Origin: CAYXVB01 sp964467785 | GTDB lineage: Bacteria; Bdellovibrionota; UBA1018 | Assembly (NCBI GenBank): GCA_964467785.1 | Contig: CAYXVB010000099.1 | Location: 1-13,379 of the forward strand | Length of the DNA: 13,379 nucleotides | Direction: 5' to 3' | In this document: in pieces, positions 6,260-13,379 of the stretch | Numbering within the stretch: the first letter of the stretch is position 1 | Layout of the letters: the number at the start of each line of letters is the position of its first letter | The notes under the pieces: model-generated | Databases searched by the model: none | The model's input: the letters and a program-made list of their open reading frames with translations, nothing else | What the model was told of the DNA's origin: nothing | Program-made: the position numbers and the translations under genes

Positions 6260-7510
6260 ATGAAGTACCCTCGGAACTCCAAAACTTTATTTCTGCTGAG
6301 CGGACTCATTGCGCTGAGCGCGGCCCTTTCCGGCTGCGGTCGCCAAGCCTTCGTCGTCGCCGCCACTACGGCCGCCCAGAAGGCGCCTGGCAGTTTCAAC
6401 ATTCCCCCCAAGGTCGACATCCTTCTGGCCGAGGACGACTCCGGCTCGATCAAGCCGATCTACTCGCAGATCGCCTCGCAGATGCCGGCCTTCCTCAACG
6501 GACTGGAGGCCAAGAACTGGGACTATCACTTTGTGACCGCTCCGCTCACCGCCGACCGTGTGATGACGCAGGTGGTGGCCGCCAAGTACGACCCGAACTG
6601 GGGCTCGCTCTGGAAAGCCCCTTTCCCGGGCGCTGATATCTCGCAGATCGCGGCCGTCACGGCCAGCGTGTTTCGCACCCCTGAGTCCTACTCGGGCTTC
6701 CTCACCTATTCCGACACAAGCAACGCCGCGAGCGGCTCCGAGCAGGGCTTCGAAAACATCCGCAACGCCCTAGTCAGCCGCGCCGCGGGCACGGGCTTTC
6801 ATCGCCAGGACGCGCTCCTGGTCGTGTTGGTGGTCGGCAACGGCCAAGACACGTCCAAGGTCAACATGTGTCGCCGCGCGGTGGACGGCATCGTCATCCC
6901 CTGCGAGGACACGGGCGCGCCGCTTTGCAGCGACATCTCCCAGGCCACCGGCAGCAACACGAGCTGCGGCAGCAAACAGGTCTCTTTTGACTGGTACAAG
7001 AGCCAGTTCAAGGCACTGCGCCCCGACTCCAAGCAGGTGCGCCTTTACGCCGCGGTCTCCCCGCAGGGTTCGTACAGCTGCATGGGCGCCGGCGCTTACG
7101 CCGGCACCCGCTACACGCAAATGGCCTCCGATCTCGGCGGCCAGAGCTACGACGTCTGCACGCAGGCAGTGAGCACGGTCCTCGACTCGCTCTCCTCGAG
7201 CCTCGAAATCACCAAAGTCGCCATGCGCACGCGCTACCTGTTCATCGAGCGCGCCCCCGACACGGCCACCCTGCAGGTGACCAAGTACCTCAACGGCGAT
7301 GCCGCCGCCGCGGTCTCGATCCCGCAGGACGCGACCAACGGCTGGACCTACGCCGGCCAGGTCTCGGACGTCTACGCCATCGATTACCCGATCCCGATGA
7401 ACCTCAGCTCCGGTTACGCGATCGAGCTCCACGGCTCGGCCAAGCTCTCCGGCGACGACACCGCCAAGGTCGACTTCAAGCCGGCCGGCTGGCAAAACAC
7501 CGCCGAGTGA
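6260..7510 (+). CDS. VWA-domain lipoprotein
   Basis: The ATG at 6260 gives 416 residues and a classic lipoprotein signal peptide. A hydrophobic core FLLSGLIALSAA is followed by lipobox LSGC with Cys26; residue +2 is Gly, not Asp, which fits the outer membrane. A von Willebrand factor A-like fold follows. The strand VDILLAEDD leads into the metal-site motif D59-D-S-G-S63 (DxSxS), and later a buried strand ALLVVLVVGNG occurs. The middle carries a Cys-rich insert with six cysteines from CRRAV through YDVC. The last ~100 residues look like a beta-rich domain with no family I can name. VWA lipoproteins usually bind proteins or surfaces through a metal ion. The in-frame open stretch upstream to 5915 is not used, because the signal peptide starts at 6260. 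A sigma-54 promoter lies just upstream. Codon third positions look more GC-rich than in the next gene. Confidence 0.85.
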   Translation: MKYPRNSKTLFLLSGLIALSAALSGCGRQAFVVAATTAAQKAPGSFNIPPKVDILLAEDDSGSIKPIYSQIASQMPAFLNGLEAKNWDYHFVTAPLTADRVMTQVVAAKYDPNWGSLWKAPFPGADISQIAAVTASVFRTPESYSGFLTYSDTSNAASGSEQGFENIRNALVSRAAGTGFHRQDALLVVLVVGNGQDTSKVNMCRRAVDGIVIPCEDTGAPLCSDISQATGSNTSCGSKQVSFDWYKSQFKALRPDSKQVRLYAAVSPQGSYSCMGAGAYAGTRYTQMASDLGGQSYDVCTQAVSTVLDSLSSSLEITKVAMRTRYLFIERAPDTATLQVTKYLNGDAAAAVSIPQDATNGWTYAGQVSDVYAIDYPIPMNLSSGYAIELHGSAKLSGDDTAKVDFKPAGWQNTAE

Positions 7511-7526
7511 GCGACGGAACTCCACC

Positions 7527-7715
7527 ATGCTTTACAAAGTGGAAAACACGATGCTTCGCCAGGAAAAGCGGGCCGCCCTAATCCTGCTCATCCTCGCGTT
7601 CATTTCGATCGCCGTGGCCCTCTCCCTATCGCAGGACTCCGAGGCCTCTTCCTCGTCCAGCCAAGGAAGCACGAGCGGTTGCAGCTGCACCCAGAGATCG
7701 GAAGCCTCCAGCTGA
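7527..7715 (+). CDS. 62-aa Ser-rich membrane peptide, function unknown
   Basis: The peptide has a basic start (RQEKR), one hydrophobic segment LILLILAFISIAVALSLS, and a Ser-rich tail. The tail repeats SEASS and carries a GCSC cysteine pair. It is predicted to be an inner-membrane-anchored or exported small protein with its tail outside the cytoplasm. It starts 16 nt after the lipoprotein stop, so it is probably on the same transcript. A second start, ATG at 7551 (MLRQEK), gives 54 residues and has GTGGA in front, so either start is possible. No homologous family is recognised. A real gene is favoured by the clean membrane topology and operon position, but its short length leaves doubt. Confidence 0.55.
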   Translation: MLYKVENTMLRQEKRAALILLILAFISIAVALSLSQDSEASSSSSQGSTSGCSCTQRSEASS

Positions 7716-7802
7716 GCACTGAAGGCGAAGACACCTACCTAAGTTAGCGACAGAAATCATTTTTATCAATCCAGAGTTTAAGAAAGCCGATCAGCAATAG
7801 GC
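7716..7802 (+). other. short intergenic gap
   Basis: The sequence is AT-richer than its flanks. I find no hairpin with a T-run and no clear promoter, so whether the next gene is read from the sigma-54 promoter or from its own cannot be decided. Confidence 0.3.
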
Positions 7803-9503
7803 ATGATCGCGCGCGCCTTCCAAATCGCACTTCTCTTAAGCTTCGGCACTCCATCCGCCGTCGCCGCCCAGGAAGGCTACGAAAAGTCCTGTCAGGAGGC
7901 CTACATTCGCCTTTTGAAACGCAATGGCGTTGTGATCGAAGAAAACGCCACTTTACCGCAGGAGTACGCCAACCCCCTGCGTTCCCAGCTGGATGCGCCA
8001 GACGCCCAGGGTCCGCAAACCAGCCCCAACAGGGTCGCTCAAGGAGCGCTGGAGACACTGAAAGCGAAACTTCAGGGATCAAGCCCCATAGAGCTGAAAC
8101 GGCTGGAGGATTTCAATTCCATCACGATCAAACTCGCCCCTCAACTCAAGGAGCGCGACCTCGGACTCGTCAAGACATCAAAGACCCCAGGCGGGATCCG
8201 CCTGGATCGGGTTCTTGAACTGGTCGGTAGTAACGGTGGCACCTCAAACCTGATCTGGCTGGATCCGATCGGAAGCCGAAAACTGACGATCGAGCTCCTG
8301 TCCAAAGATTCCGAAAAACTAGCCAAAACTGGCTTGCAATCCCTCCTCAAGCCCGAAAGACAGAACAAACTCTACGTGCTGGATTCGGGCCCGTGGAATT
8401 CCAAAGCCACCCACAAGCACCTCGAGGTCACGATCCAAGACGCCAATGAGTATCTTCAAGTCCTGAGGGAGCTCACGGCTGACAAAGGTTGGCTGCTGAG
8501 CCTACCGATGAGCGAGGCGATGGAGCCGAATGTCTTGGCTTCGCTCACTTCCGCGCTAGAGCGCTCCGGAATGCAGTGGAAGCAACTGGAAAAGGAGCTA
8601 CTCATCGTTCCGGGCGACAGCCGCTCCGCGCGTACTCTCGAGCAAATCACCCAAGGTCCTCCTCTCAGCGCCGAAAACCTCCTGCTCAAGTTGAATGCAG
8701 AAGCGCAAAAGAACAACGCTGTGTCCCGCTTTCGCCCTCCTGATGACTCGTGGGGCAAATCGGCTTCGACTTCGTTCGCGCTCGCCCCGGAGAGTCTGAG
8801 CCGCACCGGTGTACGCGCGGCTTTTCGGGCTCACGGATACACCCACTTAAAACACTACACCACGTTGGATGGACTGGAAACACTGCTCAAAGACACTGAC
8901 TTGCGGTCCCGCTCTTATTGGGAGAAAAACCCCGCTTCGGGGCCGAATATCGCGCGCAACGGAACGGGGGATCCCAGCAAGGTCTATTTGACGCTGTCCA
9001 AAGACAGCGGGATTCCCATAGTCTCCAATGACCAACAGTTCTCTTCCTTCGCCAGCGGCGTGATCAGTATGGCGGACGTAGCCAGACATCCCGAAGCCCG
9101 AAAGCTATACGAAGACATGAGGATAGCCTGGCTCTATTTCGATGATTCCATGCTCGGGAAAGGAGTCGAATACCATATCGGGAATCGCCACGCGATGTAC
9201 GGCGAGTTCAATCCTGGGATGGATTTCAAGTACGGCAAGCAGGGATTCGACCCAGGGGAATTGCGCCGATTCGTCGAGAAAGAAAAAGATCACCCCGGCG
9301 AAGTGGTGTTCTACGACTCCATCCCGCTCACCCATCTCCGATCGATCTGGGTCTTTCCAGATTATCGGGAGGGACTCATTGAAAAACTCAAAAGCGCCGG
9401 CATCCGGTCCTATAACGGCACTCCGATCGAAGAGCTGATCCAATCCCCGAAGATCGACCTCGTTTATAAGCGGAGCGCGGATGGTAAATTTATACTTAAG
9501 TAA
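7803..9503 (+). CDS. exported protein with candidate ADP-ribosyltransferase-like C-terminal domain
   Basis: The 566-aa product begins with a Sec signal peptide (hydrophobic IALLLSF, cut near AVAA at residues 21-22). Residues ~25-340 match nothing I recognise. The C-terminal part, about 345-530, begins with LKHYTTLDGLETLLKDTDL, an opening typical of ADP-ribosyltransferase-like folds. A strand KVYLTLS follows, and later GEVVFYDSIPLTHLRSIWV. These place a candidate H-Y-E triad at His351, Tyr395 and Glu500. If correct, the domain would transfer ADP-ribose from NAD+ to a target outside the producing cytoplasm, as a toxin or effector would. This is inference from motif order and spacing; a structural relative without activity is possible. 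Only a weak TAGG precedes the ATG. It lies between the VWA lipoprotein pair and two exported zincins. The gene itself is very likely real. Confidence 0.85.
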   Translation: MIARAFQIALLLSFGTPSAVAAQEGYEKSCQEAYIRLLKRNGVVIEENATLPQEYANPLRSQLDAPDAQGPQTSPNRVAQGALETLKAKLQGSSPIELKRLEDFNSITIKLAPQLKERDLGLVKTSKTPGGIRLDRVLELVGSNGGTSNLIWLDPIGSRKLTIELLSKDSEKLAKTGLQSLLKPERQNKLYVLDSGPWNSKATHKHLEVTIQDANEYLQVLRELTADKGWLLSLPMSEAMEPNVLASLTSALERSGMQWKQLEKELLIVPGDSRSARTLEQITQGPPLSAENLLLKLNAEAQKNNAVSRFRPPDDSWGKSASTSFALAPESLSRTGVRAAFRAHGYTHLKHYTTLDGLETLLKDTDLRSRSYWEKNPASGPNIARNGTGDPSKVYLTLSKDSGIPIVSNDQQFSSFASGVISMADVARHPEARKLYEDMRIAWLYFDDSMLGKGVEYHIGNRHAMYGEFNPGMDFKYGKQGFDPGELRRFVEKEKDHPGEVVFYDSIPLTHLRSIWVFPDYREGLIEKLKSAGIRSYNGTPIEELIQSPKIDLVYKRSADGKFILK

Positions 9504-9644
9504 TTTAAATCCAGGGTATCCATCGGATTTTGACCTGCCGCTCATTTTTTACCTGAACCGATAAAGTCCAGAAAAACAGAGTTAACGGGTTCGAATTAGA
9601 TTCGTTCTCAGCTTTTCAAAGCAAAACTCCGATCAGATGGGGTG
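9504..9644 (+). other. intergenic gap before the zincin pair
   Basis: This gap is AT-rich compared with its flanks and holds a 13-bp inverted repeat, CGAAT-TAG-ATTCG, at 9592-9604, about 40 nt before the next start. It could be an operator. A TTGACC at 9530-9535 has no convincing -10 partner at normal spacing. There is no clear terminator for the preceding gene. Confidence 0.3.
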
Positions 9645-11300
9645 ATGTTCCGTTTTTCGAAAATAAGCTCAAAATCACGAACAATCGCGACCAGGGCAAT
9701 CCTTCTGATTGCCGGGCCGGCGTTTGCTCAATCTTCGGCCAAGTTGCCGGATTTTGCGCCAGAACGTTGGGGGCTCACCTCCAGCGTTACGCGCCTGCCC
9801 CAAGCGCCAGGATCTCACCAAATCATTCTCCGCAACCCCCAAAACGGAAGAGTCGTGACCCAGGTCTTTACGCCACTGGGCCGCCTCGAGTCCGAGTCCG
9901 AAACCACCGCTGCGGGACGCCTCCTCTGGCGTCGCGAGATCGGATCCGGCTCGATCTCCCGACCCACGGTGGAGGAGCGCTTCGCTCCTCGACATAGCCG
10001 CACGACCCTGTGGGAGGCACCGCCCACTCGGGAGATCCCCGGCTCCCATTTCTGGGTCGAAACCACGCATTGGGAAAACGAAATCCCGCGAACCACGCGC
10101 AATCTCCTGGCTCGGGAGAAGGCGCTCTCCGCTTGCGCCGCAACGACTATGCCGATGAGCCAGGCCGAGAGCCTCATCGGCGACCTGCGCTGGCTGCAAT
10201 TCGAGGTCCCGTCTGATTCACGGTCAAACGTCACGCTCCCCAATAACGTCATCCTCGAAGGCTGTGATCGCTTTCCAGGTGGAGGAAACGCCGCAGTTGC
10301 CAAGGCCTTGGAAGCCGGCCTCCAACAAGGCCTCCGCTGCCTAAAAGCCATGGGGCCCGCACGCAGCTCCGACATCGCGCGTCTACTCAGTTACCTGGAC
10401 CCCAAACTTTCGGCGCCGGTTCGCATCCAATGCGGCGTCCCGGGCAAACTTGCCGCAAGAGGCGCGCGCAAGCCGGACGGCACATTCAACCCGATCCCTA
10501 TCAGCTCCGATCTCAATGCCCGGGCGTTAAGCGCGGGCGATGAGGACTTTCCGGGAGTCCTTCTCAACGTGAGCTCCGGTGAATTTCTTACCGAACCCGG
10601 AAAACTCAAAGGCACCCTCTTTCACGAAATGCTCCATTTTCTTGGGTATCTTCACTCGGAGAGCTTGGACGTACCCTATCTGACCGATGCCTGCTGCTTT
10701 GCCGAAGGAAAGGGCGCCTCGCCCCAGGCCTGCGATCTGCTCAAGAACGACACCGATTACCGGAGCGCCGACTACCAGACTCAGTTCGCGGAGATCATGA
10801 CGGGCTTGGGCCGTCCCAGTGTCGCTGAATATACCACCTGGAATACAGCCGCCAAAGCGGATCCCGACAAAGTCAATCCCCTGTACGCCGTCTCGCGCAA
10901 GCTCGCTGAGCTGAATCCGAAGTCCCAATTCCGCTACCAGATTTTGGCTTACACGGGCATTGAGCTCTCACCGCAGGGCGAACGCGAGCGGCTCGCTTCC
11001 GAGCTCGCAAGCCCTCTGCCGGACTGGCAACGCCAGGGCTCGCAGGCCGTCGGCAAGTCCCTGGCCGCGCTCTTGCGCAAAGAAGCCTCCGCCTTTGAAA
11101 GCGCTTGGCCGCAGACCCGGGAGCTGCGAACCCGACTCTGTGCCCAGGGCGGGATGGACGAGCTGGCGCAGCTGGCCCAACCTCTCAAGGCCGGCCTTTT
11201 CGAACTCTATAGTCAATTTGATCGAGAATTATTTAATAAATATGCGCATGAATTGCATGAACCGTGCGCCCCTCAAATTTCGAGCCCGAATCGCCGATAA
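9645..11300 (+). CDS. exported zincin metalloprotease-like protein, paralog 1
   Basis: From the ATG at 9645 the protein has 551 residues; a GTG directly upstream adds one residue. A Sec signal peptide ends near AFA at residue 28. The zinc motif HEMLHFLGYLHSESLD fits HExxHxxGxxH, with ligands His327, His331, His337 and catalytic Glu328, as in metzincins. YLTDACCF follows. A Met-turn conserved with the second copy is not evident, so the exact clan is unsure. Nine cysteines occur at positions matched in the second copy, which points to a disulfide-bonded protein outside the cytoplasm. The N-terminal ~120 residues include FTPLGRLESESE and AGRLLWRREI, also shared with the second copy. Peptidase activity is inferred from the motif and substrates are unknown. 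The gene is followed 6 nt later by its paralog, so the two are co-transcribed. Confidence 0.85.
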   Translation: MFRFSKISSKSRTIATRAILLIAGPAFAQSSAKLPDFAPERWGLTSSVTRLPQAPGSHQIILRNPQNGRVVTQVFTPLGRLESESETTAAGRLLWRREIGSGSISRPTVEERFAPRHSRTTLWEAPPTREIPGSHFWVETTHWENEIPRTTRNLLAREKALSACAATTMPMSQAESLIGDLRWLQFEVPSDSRSNVTLPNNVILEGCDRFPGGGNAAVAKALEAGLQQGLRCLKAMGPARSSDIARLLSYLDPKLSAPVRIQCGVPGKLAARGARKPDGTFNPIPISSDLNARALSAGDEDFPGVLLNVSSGEFLTEPGKLKGTLFHEMLHFLGYLHSESLDVPYLTDACCFAEGKGASPQACDLLKNDTDYRSADYQTQFAEIMTGLGRPSVAEYTTWNTAAKADPDKVNPLYAVSRKLAELNPKSQFRYQILAYTGIELSPQGERERLASELASPLPDWQRQGSQAVGKSLAALLRKEASAFESAWPQTRELRTRLCAQGGMDELAQLAQPLKAGLFELYSQFDRELFNKYAHELHEPCAPQISSPNRR

Positions 11301-11306
11301 CACGAG

Positions 11307-12941
11307 ATGTGGCCGGACCGCCCACTTCTGATGGGCCTCATTTTCAGCGCTATTTCATGGACTCCTCTTGCGGTGCCCAAGGCGATGGCGGACGCCAAGT
11401 CGGACGAATGGGGCTGGTCCCACTCGGCTACCCCCTCCTCGCTCTTTGCAGGTTCCACAGAGGTTACCCATCGCAATGCGGGAACCGGTCGAGTCCTGCA
11501 CCAGAGATTTTCGCCGCTCGGATAAGTTGAATCCGAATCCGAGGAGACCGCCTCCGGACGCCTCCTCTGGCGGCAGAATGTCGTAGGCGACCGAACGATT
11601 CGCGAAGAATTCGTCCCCCGACGCCTGCGGCAAGTCACCCGAACAGTCCTCAATCCGAGCGGTTCCAACAGTCTGTTTCAGTCAGAGACCACCTTTTGGA
11701 TCGACGGCGCGCCCCGGCCCGTGCTCAAGAGTTACCTGACTCGCGATCAGGCCACCACGGCGTGCGAGGCGCAACCCATGGCCGCGGATCAGGCCGAAGC
11801 GCTCATGCGTGACCTCCGCTGGCTTGCCTTTGGCGCGACGTCTTCGGACATAAGCGGAGCCCGACTCTCCTTAGGTAACAACGTCATCGGAGAAAACTGC
11901 GATTCACTGCCCATGGGGGGCAACGTCGCGCTGTCCCGCGCGCTCACCGAAAGCCTGCAACAAGGGCTGAGGTGCTTCAAAGACCTCGGTCCCGCTCGCG
12001 GCTCGGATATCGCCCGCTTGCTCGGCTACCTCGACCCCGCGCATTCGGCCCCTGTGCGAATTCAATGTGTCGCACCCGGATTCTCCGGCCGAGGGCCCTG
12101 GATCCCGGAAAAATCCGCCCATACGCCCATTGTGCTGCCTGAGCGCTCCGACGGCATGGCCTTTTTGCCCGGGGACGCGGACTTTCCGGGCCTAATGTTG
12201 AATATCAAATCCAAGGCTGACTTCGCCGAATTCAAATCCACGCTCTTCCACGAGCTGCTTCACTTGCTCGGCTACACACACTCGGACGCCGTCGATGTGC
12301 CCTACCTCGCCGAGGCATGCTGTTTTTCCAAAACCGCCGCATCCAAGGACGCTTGCGGGATCCTCGGAGATCCGCCTCTGACGCCCCAGAAAACCACGGA
12401 CACCGCTTATCAACGCCGAATTGCCAGAATTCTGATCGAAATGAGGCAGCCATTCATCGCGATTCAATCGGCATGGCAAGCTACATTAAACGCGCCTTCC
12501 GAAACTGCTGATCGCCCGACTACTCCCCTCATGGCGGTGGCCCTGAAACTTCTGGAAACTCCTTCGGATCGATCGAAGATTTATCTAATGATGGCATACG
12601 CCGGAGCGGCGGCAACCCTGCCATCGAGTCAAAAATCCACGATGGCCCAGGTCGCGGAGTTCCCCCTTCCCCAAGTGCAGCACTCGGTCACCCGCCCCTT
12701 GGGCGAGGCCTTGGGTGCGCTCCTTCGCCGGGACACCGCTGAGTTCCTAAAACTCTGGCCAGCCGCGAACGCCACGAGACGTGCCTATTGCCAAAACGCT
12801 TCGGCGAACGAAAAAATCGACTTCCAGCGAATCACGGAGAAAATGAAGGTCATCTTCCCCGGGGCCGAAATAGAATTGCCGCCCCAAGTGCTCTCGCAGC
12901 TCTCTCGTCCCTGCGATTCGACTTTGAAGGATCCGAACTAA
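11307..12941 (+). pseudogene. exported zincin metalloprotease-like protein, paralog 2, interrupted by TAA
   Basis: Read through the stop, this frame would give 544 residues, nearly the length of paralog 1. It starts with a signal peptide ending near KAMA (residue 28). Codon 73 (11523-11525) is TAA where paralog 1 has Arg: SPLG-stop-VESESEETASG against TPLGRLESESETTAAG. The same frame stays open and similar to paralog 1 on both sides, so this looks like one recent nonsense change rather than decay. The zinc motif HELLHLLGYTHSDAVD is intact (His315, Glu316, His319, His325 in read-through numbering), with ACCF and all nine matched cysteines. A restart at GTG 11721 would give 406 residues without an export signal. 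It may be inactive, read through at low level, or a sequencing error. The 3' end overlaps the convergent CoA-transferase gene by 4 bp. Confidence 0.85.
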
Positions 12942-13379
12942 AATTTCATTTCCGAGACGGCATCCGGCCCGCCGGCCGGCATCTTCAACTTGGCCGCCGT
13001 CGACTTGACGATTTCCTCGACCGTCACGCCAGGGGCGCGCTCGCGCAGGACCAGGCCCTCGGAAGTCACTTCGATCACCGCGAGCTCGGAGACGATCTTG
13101 CGGACCACGCCCACGCCCGTCAGCGGAAGCGTGCACTTGGGCAGCACTTTGCTCGATCCATCCTTAGCCACATGCTGCATGGCCACGACGACGTTTTTAG
13201 CGCCCGCGACGAGATCCATCGCGCCGCCCATGCCCTTGACCATCTTGCCCGGAACCATCCAGTTGGCAATGGAGCCCGACTCATCCACTTCCATCGCACC
13301 CAGCACGGTGAGATCCACCTTGCCGCCACGGATCATGGCAAACGAATCCGCGCTCGAAAAAATCGCCGAACCCGGAATC
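12938..13379 (-). CDS. 3-oxoacid/acyl CoA-transferase subunit B, C-terminal part
   Basis: The enzyme family swaps CoA between acyl-CoA and a carboxylate, such as succinyl-CoA and acetoacetate, as an A/B heterodimer in the cytoplasm. The 147 residues in view match the C-terminal part of subunit B. They include SSADSFAMIRGGKVDLTVLG, then ANWMVPGKMVKGMGGAMDLV, the segment VVAMQHVAKDGSSKVL, PKCTLPLTGVGVVRKI and a final domain ending SEMKF. The reading frame stays open to the window edge, so the ATG at 13336 is internal (Met of FAMIRGG). The start and the catalytic Glu region lie outside the window. Which acid is used cannot be told from this part; ScoB or AtoA types are both possible. The gene for subunit A is expected just beyond the edge. 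The TAG stop interlocks with the TAA of the opposing zincin gene. Confidence 0.93.
   Translation of the reverse strand, partial: IPGSAIFSSADSFAMIRGGKVDLTVLGAMEVDESGSIANWMVPGKMVKGMGGAMDLVAGAKNVVVAMQHVAKDGSSKVLPKCTLPLTGVGVVRKIVSELAVIEVTSEGLVLRERAPGVTVEEIVKSTAAKLKMPAGGPDAVSEMKF

Noticed and set aside
6770..7528. Long open frame (252 codons) on the minus strand opposite the VWA lipoprotein gene
   Set aside because: It is a shadow produced by the high-GC third positions of the lipoprotein gene. Its translation is low-complexity Gly/Val/Arg/Asp sequence with no motif, and the plus-strand gene has a clear lipobox and MIDAS motif.
9530..9566. Sigma-70 promoter TTGACC with GATAAA
   Set aside because: The spacing is about 24 nt, far from the usual 16-18, and no better -10 element lies at the right distance.
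11721..12941. Independent 406-aa gene starting at GTG 11721
   Set aside because: The coding similarity to paralog 1 extends upstream through the TAA to a signal peptide at 11307, so this is the rear part of an interrupted gene rather than a separate gene.

Overview
This window looks like chromosomal DNA of a GC-rich Gram-negative bacterium. The evidence is a lipobox lipoprotein, several Sec-type signal peptides, a double GYF_2 plus PilZ protein and a textbook sigma-54 promoter. The mix of VWA lipoprotein, Cys-rich secreted proteins and GYF_2/PilZ architecture is most reminiscent of Bdellovibrionota or other former Deltaproteobacteria. That placement is inferred from gene style only and is of low confidence.

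Left part (1-3272). A wrecked P-type cation ATPase (P2C, Na+/K+-ATPase-like) opens the window. The actuator TGES motif sits in one frame and runs directly into the hinge and C-terminal membrane domain in another, so the phosphorylation and nucleotide-binding domains are gone. Three bases after its stop comes an intact phosphoenolpyruvate synthase gene (ppsA). A short gap follows that holds a terminator-like stem and, on the minus strand, what looks like the last ~32 nt of a tRNA.

Middle part (3275-5997, minus strand). Four genes are packed with overlapping ends: a c-di-GMP-type GYF_2/GYF_2/PilZ protein, a monoacylglycerol-lipase-like alpha/beta hydrolase, orotate phosphoribosyltransferase (pyrE) and a small secreted Cys-rich protein. 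They are probably one transcription unit with translational coupling.

Right part (6211-12941, plus strand). This is an accessory cluster made of envelope or exported products. It starts with an exact -24/-12 sigma-54 promoter, then a VWA-domain lipoprotein and a 62-aa Ser-rich membrane peptide. Next is a 566-aa exported protein whose C-terminal part resembles an ADP-ribosyltransferase fold (candidate His351/Tyr395/Glu500). Two tandem paralogous exported zincins with HExxHxxGxxH motifs and nine matching cysteines follow. The second zincin is interrupted by a single in-frame TAA. This cluster is the most promising place for an undescribed extracellular or envelope system. Only the first two genes can be tied to the sigma-54 promoter with some confidence.

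Right edge (12938-13379, minus strand). The C-terminal part of a CoA-transferase subunit B runs out of the window. It converges on the second zincin with a 4-bp overlap of stop codons. No CRISPR array, complete tRNA, rRNA or insertion sequence was seen.
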